Source of the DNA: Phocaeicola barnesiae DSM 18169 = JCM 13652
Lineage (GTDB): Bacteria > Bacteroidota > Bacteroidia > Bacteroidales > Bacteroidaceae
Assembly: GCF_000374585.1 (NCBI RefSeq)
Contig: NZ_KB894646.1
Coordinates: forward strand, 124,001 to 188,000
DNA: 64,000 nt
Direction of reading: 5' to 3'
Positions 1 to 8,162 of the stretch are shown in pieces. How positions within the stretch are numbered: position 1 is the stretch's first letter; every line of letters begins with the position of its first letter. Made by a program: the position numbers and the translations under genes. The notes under the pieces are model-generated. The model ran no database searches. It was not told the origin of the DNA and saw only the letters and a list, made by a program, of their open reading frames with translations.

Positions 1-1
1 C

Positions 2-982
2 ATCTCGCCCGAGGGCAGCTACATGTGGGCTACGGACTACTGCATCGGATTCGTACACACGTACCTGAACAACATCCTGCTGAAGGAGAACGTCATGGCG
101 GCCAAGGACAACGCGTGGGGTCCGGCCCACGAAATCGGCCACATCCACCAGGCGGCCATCAACTGGCCGGGAAGCACGGAATCGTCGAACAACCTGTTCT
201 CCAACTATGTGCTCTACCGCCTGGGGAAATACTGCTCAAGGGGAAGCGAGCTGGACGACCTGGCGGATTCGCGCTTCGTATACCACAAAGCCTGGTACAA
301 CATGGGCGATGCCACCCACCAGGGCGAGGACACGGAGATACACATGCGCATGAACTGGCAGCTCTGGAACTATTACCACCGTTGCGGACACAAGAAGGAT
401 TTCTGGCAGACGCTGTTCAAGCTGCTGCGTGCCGACCGCATCGTGGAGAGTGACCCGGGTGCCGCCCAACTGAAGTTCGCCATGCGGGCGAGCGAGGCCG
501 CCGGAGAGGACCTGACGGACTTCTTCGACCTGTGGGGATTCTTCATTCCGGGCGAGGACACCATCGACCAGTACGGAACCTGGAACTACCGGGTGACGGA
601 GGCGATGATACAGGAGGCGAAGGACTACATGAAGCAGTTCCCGAAACCGAAGCACGCGTTCCAGTACATCGAGGACCGCAAGGAGGGCGATATGGGACTG
701 GACATCACGGCGCCGGACACGGGCTACTATACCCAATTTGAGGGCGACGTGAAGCCGGTAAGCACCGCCGTCTGCCATACCGTGTCCGGACGGACGTATA
801 CGGTGACGAACGGCGAGAACGCGGTGGCCTTCGAGCTGCGCAAGGGTGGCGCCGACGGCGAACTGGTGTATTTCTTCAACCGGTTCTCCTACACCATCCC
901 CGAGGGCGTGGACCTGACGGGGACCGGGCTGTTTGCCGTACAGGCGGACGGCAAACGGATAGAGGTTCCGCGGCAGAAATAA
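2..982 (+). CDS. M60-family (enhancin/mucinase-like) metallopeptidase, 3' part, 5' end outside window
   Basis: The frame is open from base 2, so the gene starts upstream and 326 codons are visible. The zinc-binding HExxH (HEIGH) is encoded at 128-142, preceded by GPA as in M60 peptidases. A downstream Glu-rich stretch near 325-335 (GEDTE) could supply the third zinc ligand. From about 720 the sequence becomes a beta-rich C-terminal domain ending near RIEVPRQK. M60 enzymes of Bacteroides are usually surface lipoproteins that cut O-glycosylated mucin proteins; the signal and glycan-binding parts would lie outside the window. Family call is firm; substrate is inferred. A hairpin follows at 1029-1065. 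Confidence 0.85.
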   Translation: MSPEGSYMWATDYCIGFVHTYLNNILLKENVMAAKDNAWGPAHEIGHIHQAAINWPGSTESSNNLFSNYVLYRLGKYCSRGSELDDLADSRFVYHKAWYNMGDATHQGEDTEIHMRMNWQLWNYYHRCGHKKDFWQTLFKLLRADRIVESDPGAAQLKFAMRASEAAGEDLTDFFDLWGFFIPGEDTIDQYGTWNYRVTEAMIQEAKDYMKQFPKPKHAFQYIEDRKEGDMGLDITAPDTGYYTQFEGDVKPVSTAVCHTVSGRTYTVTNGENAVAFELRKGGADGELVYFFNRFSYTIPEGVDLTGTGLFAVQADGKRIEVPRQK

Positions 983-1322
983 ACGGTTCTGTAACCGAAA
1001 ACACTGAATACCTACCAATCAATCACTTGCAGAGGCTGTATCCGCATTGCGGAGGCAGCCTCTGCTACGTTAACCCCCTACCCGCCCCTTACGGGAACGA
1101 CCCGGAGACTCCCGGCGTGAAGATACCCAACCGCCGGACTTGCCAGACACCGGAACGCAAAGATCCATAAAAAAAGTATAAAAGCAGGGGACTTTCCGCG
1201 GTCCGCATGCAGTAAAACGGGAAGGAAAGCATTCTAAGGGCAAAAGCGGCCGGTCCGCCTGACAAACATATCCGGGGAAAGGTACGTGTGTGGCCTCTCT
1301 CCATTCACCAAAAACAGAAGAA
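983..1322. other. Intergenic stretch without a gene
   Basis: 340 bases between the M60 gene and the DUF4136 lipoprotein. It holds a perfect 10-bp inverted repeat (1029-1038 with 1056-1065) soon after the M60 stop. I found no convincing TAnnTTTG promoter box and no ORF with coding character; longer frames on the minus strand have no recognisable product. Confidence 0.5.
1029..1065 (+). terminator. Hairpin after the M60 peptidase gene
   Basis: Arms GCAGAGGCTG and CAGCCTCTGC pair perfectly over 10 bp around a 17-nt loop, 46 bases after the stop. No T-run follows, so it may be a Rho-independent terminator of weak type or only an mRNA 3'-end structure. Confidence 0.4.
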
Positions 1323-1955
1323 ATGATGAAAAAGATTTTAGTATTGACTTGTATGGCATTGGGTATGATGTCGTGCGAGAAAGACCCCGACCTGGGGCAA
1401 CTGGACACAAACATGGTAGTCTATACGGACTACGACAGTAAAACGGATTTCGGCAAGTTCCAGACGTATTTCCTGCCGGACAGCATCCTGGAGGCCGGAA
1501 GCCATCACGCTACCTACTGGAAGGACGAGAACGCGCAAAAGATTATCGCCGCCGTAGAAGCCGAAATGAACAGCCGCGGATACCGACGCATCACCGACCC
1601 GGCACAGAAGGCGGACGCCGACCTGGGTGTACAGCTTTCGTACATCGCCCAGCAGGTGAACGTCACTACCGGCTGGTGGGGAGGCTGGTGGGACTACGGG
1701 TTCTGGGGCCCCTGGTGGGGAGGCTGGTACTACCCGTACACCGTAAGCTACAGCTATGACACCAACTCGCTGGTGATGGAAATGGTGGACTTGTCCGATG
1801 GCGGCAAAGAAGGGGACGAAAAGGCCCAGTTGCCCGTGGTATGGTACGCCCACTCATCCGGCTACCAATACTATTCCGGCTATAACATCCAGCTGATGAC
1901 GGAAGCCGTAGACCAGGCATTCGAACAATCACCTTACATTCAGTCCAACAACTAA
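1323..1955 (+). CDS. DUF4136 family lipoprotein
   Basis: A 210-residue lipoprotein. The start at 1323 gives a lipoprotein signal (MMKKILVLTCMALGMMSC, lipobox GMMSC); an in-frame ATG at 1290 would bury it. The body fits DUF4136: an early Val-Tyr-Thr-Asp-Tyr-Asp segment (VVYTDYDSKTDFGKFQTY), a conserved helix around EAEMNSRGYRR, and a central Trp/Gly/Tyr-rich loop (roughly residues 109-130), typical of the family and probably exposed. Function of DUF4136 is unknown; it is expected to be anchored in the envelope. The next gene, an outer-membrane barrel, begins 16 bases later, so the two are probably cotranscribed. Confidence 0.8.
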   Translation: MMKKILVLTCMALGMMSCEKDPDLGQLDTNMVVYTDYDSKTDFGKFQTYFLPDSILEAGSHHATYWKDENAQKIIAAVEAEMNSRGYRRITDPAQKADADLGVQLSYIAQQVNVTTGWWGGWWDYGFWGPWWGGWYYPYTVSYSYDTNSLVMEMVDLSDGGKEGDEKAQLPVVWYAHSSGYQYYSGYNIQLMTEAVDQAFEQSPYIQSNN

Positions 1956-1971
1956 GAAACGGAGGCAAACA

Positions 1972-2619
1972 ATGAAAACAACCTTTACGAAAACCATACT
2001 GAGGACACTGGTACTGGCAGGCTGCATGCTGCTGACCGTCCTCCCGCAGGCACAGGCACAATGCTGCGCCTCACAACGGAAAGTACACTTCGCCATCGAC
2101 TGGCAGATGAACGCTCCCCTGTCCACCGACTTCGCCGATAAGATCAGCGGCTGGGGTATGAACCTGGAAGGGGCTTACGACGTGACTCCCAACTTCTCGG
2201 TCGGAGCCTTCGTTTCGTTCCACACCAACCACCGCTATGTGGGCCGCCAGACCCTTCACCTCTCCCCGACCGAAAGCCTGACCACCGACCAGCAACGTTC
2301 GGCCTTCCAGGTGCCTTTCGGTATTGCGGGCGCCTACACGTTCTGCAACGGCTCGCATGTCCGTCCGTACGTGGGCGTCAAGCTAGGTACCATGTTCGCC
2401 CGGAATACGACCTATTTCGGCACAGGAGGTCTCTACGACAAGAGCTGGGGCTTCTATGCATCGCCGGAAATCGGCCTGAAAATCTATCCGAACCGGGAAA
2501 AGAACTGGGGATTCCACGTAGCCGCCTATTACAGCTATGCCACCAACCGCACAGAGACGCTGACGGGAGACATCGACGGACAAGGCAACGTAGGTTTCCG
2601 CCTCGGTATCCTGTTCTGA
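1972..2619 (+). CDS. Outer-membrane beta-barrel protein
   Basis: 215 residues with a Sec signal (hydrophobic stretch about residues 10-27, cleavage near QAQAQ) followed by alternating polar/hydrophobic strands with Gly/aromatic turns and a C-terminal strand ending in Phe (FRLGILF), the usual barrel assembly signal. The small size suggests an 8-10-stranded barrel of the porin-like outer-membrane families. A clear ribosome-binding site (GGAGG) lies 8 bases before the ATG, uncommon here. It pairs with the upstream DUF4136 lipoprotein. Ligand and role are not apparent. Confidence 0.75.
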   Translation: MKTTFTKTILRTLVLAGCMLLTVLPQAQAQCCASQRKVHFAIDWQMNAPLSTDFADKISGWGMNLEGAYDVTPNFSVGAFVSFHTNHRYVGRQTLHLSPTESLTTDQQRSAFQVPFGIAGAYTFCNGSHVRPYVGVKLGTMFARNTTYFGTGGLYDKSWGFYASPEIGLKIYPNREKNWGFHVAAYYSYATNRTETLTGDIDGQGNVGFRLGILF

Positions 2620-2627
2620 TGACATCC

Positions 2628-2664
2628 CTGTCCGCCGTCTGATACCTACAGACGACACGGACAG
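2628..2664 (+). terminator. Inverted repeat after the barrel gene
   Basis: CTGTCCG (2628-2634) pairs with CGGACAG (2658-2664), and inside it CGTCTG pairs with CAGACG. It lies 9 bases after the stop codon, with no T-run. Likely an mRNA end structure. Confidence 0.4.
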
Positions 2665-2808
2665 AATAGTCCGCAAGTGCTGCCGTATGCCGGGAGCGCC
2701 TGCGGACATGTTGTTTGTGGGAGATTCTTCTTCAGAAGAAAACGGATTCGGGAGATACAAAGTAAGCATACGGAGGAATGACTTCGGATACGGGAGAAGC
2801 ACAAATAA

Positions 2809-2842
2809 AAAAGCCTTGATTTCGTTGAAAATCAAGGCTTTA
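2809..2842 (-). terminator. Rho-independent terminator of tRNA-Asp
   Basis: On the minus strand, stem AAAGCCTTGATTT/AAATCAAGGCTTT with a short loop is followed by TTTT. It sits immediately after the 3' end of the tRNA. Confidence 0.85.
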
Positions 2843-2844
2843 GG

Positions 2845-2918
2845 CGGTGCGTACGGGACTCGAACCCGTGACCCCATGCGTGACAGGCATGTATTCTAAC
2901 CAACTGAACTAACGCACC
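2845..2918 (-). tRNA. tRNA-Asp (anticodon GTC)
   Basis: 74 nt on the minus strand. The acceptor stem GGTGCGT pairs with ACGCACC. The anticodon arm CATGC-CTGTCAC-GCATG carries GTC. The T arm has GGTTCGAGTCC. The discriminator is G (2845) and the 3' CCA is not encoded, since CCT follows the acceptor stem. A TACCTTTG box at 2959-2966 and a terminator at 2809-2842 make a complete single-gene unit. Confidence 0.95.
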
Positions 2919-2958
2919 AGAATGTTTGTATAGTTGCTTTCTCTCTCGATTGCGGTTG

Positions 2959-2966
2959 CAAAGGTA
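2959..2966 (-). promoter_or_regulatory. Promoter -7 box for tRNA-Asp
   Basis: TACCTTTG on the minus strand fits the Bacteroidales TAnnTTTG -7 consensus. A CTTG lies 18 bases further upstream. The expected start is about 34 bases before the tRNA 5' end. Confidence 0.65.
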
Positions 2967-3050
2967 GGCATTTTTCCGGAACCTGCAAGCGTTTTCATCA
3001 CTTTTTTTTTGAAAAAATTGATAAGGCTTCAATCGTTCCCCTATCCAAAC

Positions 3051-3073
3051 AGGGACGCACGGTCCGTAATCCC
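3051..3073. repeat. Degenerate REP-like palindrome remnant
   Basis: The first 17 bases, from AGGGACGCAC through GGTCCGT, are identical to the reverse complement of most of the intact palindrome at 63643-63663 plus its flank. The second arm has decayed (AATCCC instead of GCGTCC). Confidence 0.5.
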
Positions 3074-3159
3074 GCGATAAACAAATATCGGAAGAACAGA
3101 AAAAGAGCGAGCTCCCTCAACTTTTTGTAAGATTGCGTAGGAGAATGCCAATATTTTGT

Positions 3160-3167
3160 TACTTTTG
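3160..3167 (+). promoter_or_regulatory. Promoter -7 box of the his cluster
   Basis: TACTTTTG. A start site about 7 bases on gives a leader of roughly 29 nt to the hisH ATG at 3203, and leaves the alternative ATG at 3173 at the very 5' end of the transcript, which supports 3203. Confidence 0.6.
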
Positions 3168-3202
3168 CAAAAATGTGCTATACGACACAAAAAGAAAGAA
3201 AA

Positions 3203-3793
3203 ATGAAAGTTGCAATCATCAAATACAATGCAGGAAACATCTTCTCTGTAGATTATGCCCTGCGACGCCTGGGAGTGGAACCCGTGATTACCGCCGATGC
3301 CGAAGAACTGACCGGAGCCGACAAAGTGATTTTTCCGGGCGTAGGCGAAGCAGCCACCACGATGGATTACCTCCGCCGGACCGGACTGGACCAGCTGATC
3401 AAGGACTTGAAGCAGCCCGTGCTGGGTATCTGCCTGGGCATGCAGCTGATGTGTGGCCATTCGGAAGAAGGCGATGTAGACTGTCTGGGCATCTTCCAGA
3501 CCGATGTGAAGCGTTTTCACCCCCAGCAGCACGAGGACAAGGTACCGCACATGGGATGGAATACACTGACCGAGACACGGGGGGACCTGTTCAAAGGTTT
3601 CGACAAGGAAGAATTCGTCTATTTCGTCCATAGTTTCTACGTACCTGTCAACGAATGTACGGCAGCACAGACCCAATACATCCATCCGTTCAGCGCGGCC
3701 ATCCAGAAGGACAACTTCTACGCCACGCAATTCCACCCGGAAAAGAGCGGAAAGACAGGCGAACGGATTCTGACCAATTTCCTGAACCTTTAA
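3203..3793 (+). CDS. hisH: Imidazole glycerol phosphate synthase, glutamine amidotransferase subunit
   Basis: 196 residues, class I glutamine amidotransferase. It releases ammonia from glutamine for HisF in the fifth step of histidine synthesis. The nucleophile Cys77 sits in GICLGMQ, and His178/Glu180 in QFHPEKS complete the triad. The start at 3203 ([12 protein letters not shown]) matches the family N-terminus. It is first of four his genes and lies 17 bases before hisA. Cytoplasmic, acting as a complex with HisF. Confidence 0.97.
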   Translation: MKVAIIKYNAGNIFSVDYALRRLGVEPVITADAEELTGADKVIFPGVGEAATTMDYLRRTGLDQLIKDLKQPVLGICLGMQLMCGHSEEGDVDCLGIFQTDVKRFHPQQHEDKVPHMGWNTLTETRGDLFKGFDKEEFVYFVHSFYVPVNECTAAQTQYIHPFSAAIQKDNFYATQFHPEKSGKTGERILTNFLNL

Positions 3794-3810
3794 AACTGAC
3801 AACATCCGAT

Positions 3811-4530
3811 ATGATAGAATTAATACCAGCCATCGATATTATTGAAGGGAAATGCGTGCGCCTTTCCCAAGGTGATTATGAATCAAAGAAAGTATACAAC
3901 GAGAATCCGGTAGAGGTAGCCAAGGAATTCGAAGCCCACGGGCTGACACGCCTGCATGTGGTGGACCTGGACGGTGCCGCTTCGCATCACATCGTCAACT
4001 ACCGCACCCTGGAGCAGATTGCCTCGCGGACCTCGCTGATCATCGATTTCGGTGGCGGAATCAAGACCAGCAACGACCTGGCCATCGCTTTCGACAACGG
4101 TGCCGAGATGGTTACCCTGGGCAGCATCGCCGTGAAGCAGCCGGAAGTGTTTGAAAAATGGCTGAACCAGTTCGGCGCCCCGAAGATTATCCTGGGAGCC
4201 GACGCCAAGGACGGGAAGATAGCCACCAACGGCTGGAAAGAAGAAAGCTCGCTGGAACTGATGCCTTTCCTGGACAACTATATAAAGAAAGGTGTCACCC
4301 GCGTGCTCTGTACCGACATCAGCAAGGACGGCATGCTGGAAGGGCCTTCCGTTCCGCTTTACCGGGAAATCATGGAAGCACACCCGCACCTGCACCTGAT
4401 AGCCAGCGGCGGGGTCAGCTCCATCGATGACATCATCGCCCTGGACGAAGCCGGCATACCGGCCGTCGTCTTCGGCAAGGCCTTGTACGAAGGGCGGATT
4501 TCATTAACCGATTTGAAACGTTTCCTTTAA
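3811..4530 (+). CDS. hisA: ProFAR isomerase, histidine biosynthesis
   Basis: 239 residues, a (beta-alpha)8 barrel that opens the ribose of ProFAR in an Amadori rearrangement (fourth step). The catalytic Asp9 is in [13 protein letters not shown]; the second Asp is in CTDISKDGM. Phosphate-binding loops are seen in GGGIK and ASGGVSS. It starts 17 bases after hisH and ends 12 bases before hisF, so translation of the cluster is tightly linked. Length is normal for the family. Confidence 0.97.
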   Translation: MIELIPAIDIIEGKCVRLSQGDYESKKVYNENPVEVAKEFEAHGLTRLHVVDLDGAASHHIVNYRTLEQIASRTSLIIDFGGGIKTSNDLAIAFDNGAEMVTLGSIAVKQPEVFEKWLNQFGAPKIILGADAKDGKIATNGWKEESSLELMPFLDNYIKKGVTRVLCTDISKDGMLEGPSVPLYREIMEAHPHLHLIASGGVSSIDDIIALDEAGIPAVVFGKALYEGRISLTDLKRFL

Positions 4531-4542
4531 TTCCATCTGATT

Positions 4543-5298
4543 ATGCTTGCCAAACGTATCATCCCCTGTCTGGACATCAAGGACGGACAAACCGTGAAAG
4601 GAACCAATTTCGTGAACCTGCGCCAGGCGGGCGACCCGGTAGAACTGGGGAAAGCCTATAGCGAACAGGGAGCCGACGAACTGGTGTACCTGGACATCAC
4701 CGCCAGCCACGAGGGACGGAAGACATTCACCGAACTGGTGAAGCGGATAGCCGCCGAAATCAGCATCCCGTTTACGGTAGGTGGAGGCATCTACGAGCTT
4801 CAAGACGTAGACCGCCTGCTGAATGCCGGTGCCGACAAGGTGTCCATCAACTCCGCCGCCATCCGGAACCCGCAACTGGTGGACGACATCGCCCGCCATT
4901 TCGGCTCGCAGGTGTGCGTGGTGGCCATCGACGCCCGGCAGACCGAGAAGGGCTGGAAATGCTACCTGAACGGCGGACGGGTGGAAACGGACCGCTACCT
5001 GATGGAATGGGCCCGGGAAGTGAACGACCGCGGAGCCGGCGAAATCCTGTTCACCAGCATGGACCATGACGGGGTGAAGACAGGGTATGCCAACCAGGCC
5101 TTGGCCGAACTCAGCGACCTGCTCAGCATTCCGGTCATCGCTTCGGGAGGCGCCGGAAAGAAAGAACACTTCCGCGACGCGTTCCTCGAGGGGAAAGCCG
5201 ACGCGGCACTGGCGGCCAGCGTTTTTCACTTCGGAGAAATTCCGATACCCGAATTAAAGCATTATCTTTGCAACGAAGGAATCAACGTAAGATTATAA
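4543..5298 (+). CDS. hisF: Imidazole glycerol phosphate synthase, cyclase subunit
   Basis: 251 residues, (beta-alpha)8 barrel homologous to HisA. It uses ammonia from HisH to form imidazole glycerol phosphate and AICAR. Asp11 in [12 protein letters not shown] and the second Asp in [12 protein letters not shown] are the catalytic pair; GGGIY and ASGGAGK bind phosphate. It sits between hisA and hisIE with 12- and 19-base gaps. AICAR returned to purine synthesis links this operon to nucleotide metabolism. Confidence 0.97.
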   Translation: MLAKRIIPCLDIKDGQTVKGTNFVNLRQAGDPVELGKAYSEQGADELVYLDITASHEGRKTFTELVKRIAAEISIPFTVGGGIYELQDVDRLLNAGADKVSINSAAIRNPQLVDDIARHFGSQVCVVAIDARQTEKGWKCYLNGGRVETDRYLMEWAREVNDRGAGEILFTSMDHDGVKTGYANQALAELSDLLSIPVIASGGAGKKEHFRDAFLEGKADAALAASVFHFGEIPIPELKHYLCNEGINVRL

Positions 5299-5317
5299 CT
5301 TAAAAAGACATACAACC

Positions 5318-5929
5318 ATGGAATTGGATTTCGAGAAAATGAACGGCCTGATACCGGCCATCATACAAGATAACAGTACCCAGAAGGTACTGATGCTGGG
5401 CTTCATGAACCAGGAAGCCTACCAGAAAACCGTAGAGACCGGAAAGGTGACTTTCTTCAGCCGTACCAAGAACCGCCTGTGGACCAAGGGCGAAGAGAGC
5501 GGCAACTTCCTGCACGTGGTGTCCATCAAGGCCGATTGTGACAACGACACGCTGCTGATTATGGTGAACCCGGTGGGTCCGGTGTGCCATACGGGTACAG
5601 ACACCTGCTGGGGCGACAAGAACGAACAGGACATCATGTTCCTGAAAGAGCTACAGGACTTCATCGACAAGCGCTACGAAGAGATGCCGGAAGGCTCGTA
5701 CACCACCAGCCTGTTCAAGTCGGGCGTGAACAAGATGGCCCAGAAAGTGGGCGAAGAAGCCGTAGAAACCGTCATCGAGGCGTGCAACGGTACCGACGAA
5801 CGCCTGATTTACGAAGGCTCGGACCTGCTGTATCACCTCATCGTCCTGCTGACCTCGAAAGGATACCGCATCGAAGACCTGGCCCGCGAGCTGAAAGAAC
5901 GCCACAGCCCATCCTGGAAAAAACACTGA
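5318..5929 (+). CDS. hisIE: Bifunctional phosphoribosyl-AMP cyclohydrolase / phosphoribosyl-ATP pyrophosphatase
   Basis: 203 residues. The N-terminal HisI half (to about 110) has the metal-binding set CDND and CHTGTDTCW. The C-terminal HisE half (about 115-203) has the MazG-like motif GEEAVETVIEA with its acidic residues. It catalyses the second and third steps. The fused form is usual in Bacteroidales. hisG, hisD, hisC and hisB are not in this cluster, so the pathway is split over at least two loci. An FtsE-like ATPase gene follows after 6 bases. Confidence 0.96.
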   Translation: MELDFEKMNGLIPAIIQDNSTQKVLMLGFMNQEAYQKTVETGKVTFFSRTKNRLWTKGEESGNFLHVVSIKADCDNDTLLIMVNPVGPVCHTGTDTCWGDKNEQDIMFLKELQDFIDKRYEEMPEGSYTTSLFKSGVNKMAQKVGEEAVETVIEACNGTDERLIYEGSDLLYHLIVLLTSKGYRIEDLARELKERHSPSWKKH

Positions 5930-5935
5930 TAACCG

Positions 5936-6616
5936 ATGGAAGAGCAAGTACTTATTTCGTATAAAGGTGTAGACATCAACCAGCAGGAACTCGGTGTACT
6001 GAAGGGGGTCGACTTCGAACTCCAGAAAGGAGAGTTCGTCTACCTCATCGGAAAAGTAGGAAGCGGAAAATCCACCTTCCTGAAAACCATCTACGGGGAA
6101 CTGGAGATAGCCGAAGGTGAGGCGACCGTATTGGGGAACAACATGCGCAAGCTGAAACGGAAACACATCGCTCCCCTACGCCGCAAACTGGGCATCGTGT
6201 TCCAGGATTTCCAGCTCCTGACCGACCGCACCGTACACGACAACCTGAAGTTTGTCCTCCAGGCTACGGGATGGAAACGGAAGTATGAGATAGAGGAACG
6301 CATCAACGAAGTCCTGAAGCAGGTGGGCATGGAGAACAAAGGCTACAAGATGCCGAACGAACTATCGGGCGGCGAGCAGCAACGTATCGTCATCGCCCGG
6401 GCCATCCTGAACAAACCGGAAATCCTGCTGGCCGACGAGCCGACGGGTAACCTGGACGTGGAGACCGGACGGATGATTGTGGAACTGCTGCGCGAAATCT
6501 GCGCCCAGGGGTCGGCCATCATCATGACCACCCACAACCTGAACCTGCTGGGAGAATACCCCGGAAAAGTATACCGTTGTGAGAGCCATCGCCTCGTTCC
6601 GGTGACAGAAGGCTAA
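5936..6616 (+). CDS. FtsE-like ABC transporter ATP-binding protein
   Basis: 226 residues, one ABC ATPase domain: Walker A GKVGSGKST (about residues 41-49), Q-loop FQDFQLL, signature LSGGEQQR, Walker B ILLADEPTGNLD and the H-loop His in TTHN. The PTGNLD string and size fit the FtsE/LolD (MacB) group. FtsE works with the membrane protein FtsX in septal peptidoglycan hydrolysis, but no ftsX is adjacent. It follows hisIE by only 6 bases and is probably transcribed with the his genes, an unexpected pairing. LolD-like function cannot be excluded. Confidence 0.8.
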   Translation: MEEQVLISYKGVDINQQELGVLKGVDFELQKGEFVYLIGKVGSGKSTFLKTIYGELEIAEGEATVLGNNMRKLKRKHIAPLRRKLGIVFQDFQLLTDRTVHDNLKFVLQATGWKRKYEIEERINEVLKQVGMENKGYKMPNELSGGEQQRIVIARAILNKPEILLADEPTGNLDVETGRMIVELLREICAQGSAIIMTTHNLNLLGEYPGKVYRCESHRLVPVTEG

Positions 6617-6676
6617 AATTTTAAAAGAATACGTGAATTTAAGAACAAAAATATCAGACATCTGCATTTTTATTCT

Positions 6677-6684
6677 TACATTTG
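6677..6684 (+). promoter_or_regulatory. Promoter -7 box for aspartate kinase
   Basis: TACATTTG in an A/T-rich stretch, giving a leader of about 40 nt to the ATG at 6731. Confidence 0.6.
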
Positions 6685-6730
6685 CAAACTGAAATATAAT
6701 AATAAGAACATTTAAAATTCGAAACGTAAA

Positions 6731-8053
6731 ATGAAGGTTTTAAAGTTTGGAGGTACATCGGTAGGTTCTGCCCAAAGAATGAAAGATGTGGCCAAATTGA
6801 TTACTGACGGAGAACAGAAAATTGTAGTTCTGTCTGCCATGTCGGGTACAACGAACACGTTGGTTGAAATTTCGGATTATCTGTACAAGAAAAATCCTGA
6901 AGGTGCGAATGAAATCATCAATAATCTGGAGGCCAAGTACAAACAGCACATTGATGAGCTTTATTCTACGGAAGAATATAAACAGAAGACACTGGAGTTT
7001 GTCAAATCAGTATTTGACTACATCCGTTCCTATACAAAAGATATCTTTACCTTGTTCGAAGAAAAGGTCATTCTGGCCCAGGGAGAAATCATTTCTACCA
7101 ACATGGTGACCAACTACCTGTGCGAACAGGGCATCAAGGCGACACTGCTGCCTGCACTGGATTTCATGCGGACAGACAAGAACAGCGAGCCGGACCTGAA
7201 CTACATCCGCGAGAAACTGGCACAGCAGCTGGAAGCTCATCCGGGTCAGGAAATCTACATCACCCAGGGATTCATCTGCCGCAACGCCTACGGTGAGGTG
7301 GACAACCTGCAACGCGGTGGAAGCGACTATACGGCATCCCTGATCGGTGCGGCCGTCAACGCTTCGGAAATCCAGATATGGACAGACATCGACGGTATGC
7401 ACGACAACGACCCGCGCGTGGTGGACAAGACTTCTCCGGTGCGTCAGCTGCACTTCGAAGAAGCCGCAGAACTGGCTTATTTCGGCGCCAAGATTCTCCA
7501 TCCTACCTGTGTACAGCCCGCTAAATATGCCAATATCCCTGTACGCCTGCTGAATACGATGGAACCTTCTGCCCCGGGTACCCTGATTTCCAACGAAACG
7601 GAAAAAGGTAAAATCAAGGCAGTGGCCGCCAAGGACAACATAACAGCCATCAAGATCAAATCCAGCCGTATGCTGCTGGCTCACGGATTCCTGCGCAAGG
7701 TATTCGAGATCTTCGAAAGCTACCAGACCGCCATCGACATGGTCTGCACTTCGGAAGTAGGCGTATCGATGTCGATAGACAATACGAAACACCTGAACGA
7801 AATCGTAAATGACCTGAAGAAGTACGGTACGGTAACCGTTGACCATGACATGTGTATCGTATGCGTAGTGGGTGATTTAGAATGGGAAAACGTAGGTTTC
7901 GAGGCCCGCGCACTCGACGCCATGAAGGATATTCCGGTACGTATGATTTCATTCGGAGGCAGTAACTACAACATTTCTTTCCTGATCCGCGAATCGGACA
8001 AGAAGAAAGCACTCCAGGAATTGAGCGACGTGCTCTTCAACGGCAAGAAATAA
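6731..8053 (+). CDS. Aspartate kinase
   Basis: 440 residues, monofunctional. The amino-acid kinase domain begins MKVLKFGGTSVGS and continues with substrate-binding segments ALDFMRT and GGSDYTA. C-terminal ACT domains (about 300-440) normally bind the feedback inhibitor. There is no homoserine dehydrogenase domain, unlike the ThrA fusion. It phosphorylates aspartate, the entry to lysine/DAP, threonine and methionine synthesis. lysA follows after a terminator, so this copy may serve the lysine branch, but the sequence does not show which amino acid inhibits it. The first ~400 bases look more A/T-rich than neighbouring genes. Confidence 0.93.
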   Translation: MKVLKFGGTSVGSAQRMKDVAKLITDGEQKIVVLSAMSGTTNTLVEISDYLYKKNPEGANEIINNLEAKYKQHIDELYSTEEYKQKTLEFVKSVFDYIRSYTKDIFTLFEEKVILAQGEIISTNMVTNYLCEQGIKATLLPALDFMRTDKNSEPDLNYIREKLAQQLEAHPGQEIYITQGFICRNAYGEVDNLQRGGSDYTASLIGAAVNASEIQIWTDIDGMHDNDPRVVDKTSPVRQLHFEEAAELAYFGAKILHPTCVQPAKYANIPVRLLNTMEPSAPGTLISNETEKGKIKAVAAKDNITAIKIKSSRMLLAHGFLRKVFEIFESYQTAIDMVCTSEVGVSMSIDNTKHLNEIVNDLKKYGTVTVDHDMCIVCVVGDLEWENVGFEARALDAMKDIPVRMISFGGSNYNISFLIRESDKKKALQELSDVLFNGKK

Positions 8054-8068
8054 CCCTGACACTATAGA

Positions 8069-8116
8069 AAAACGGATGATACGGCCTCGCGGAGCGCCCA
8101 TCATCCGTTTTTTTTA
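8069..8116 (+). terminator. Terminator after aspartate kinase
   Basis: AAAACGGATGAT pairs with ATCATCCGTTTT around a 19-nt loop, followed by a run of T. Strong Rho-independent form, separating this gene from lysA. Confidence 0.85.
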
Positions 8117-8162
8117 ATCACCTCAATATTCAGAAAACCCTTTAAAAGTATCAAGTAAATTT

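Noticed and set aside
3100..3203. Histidine-codon leader peptide attenuator before hisH
   Set aside because: No run of His codons and no terminator/antiterminator pair; the leader is about 30 nt.
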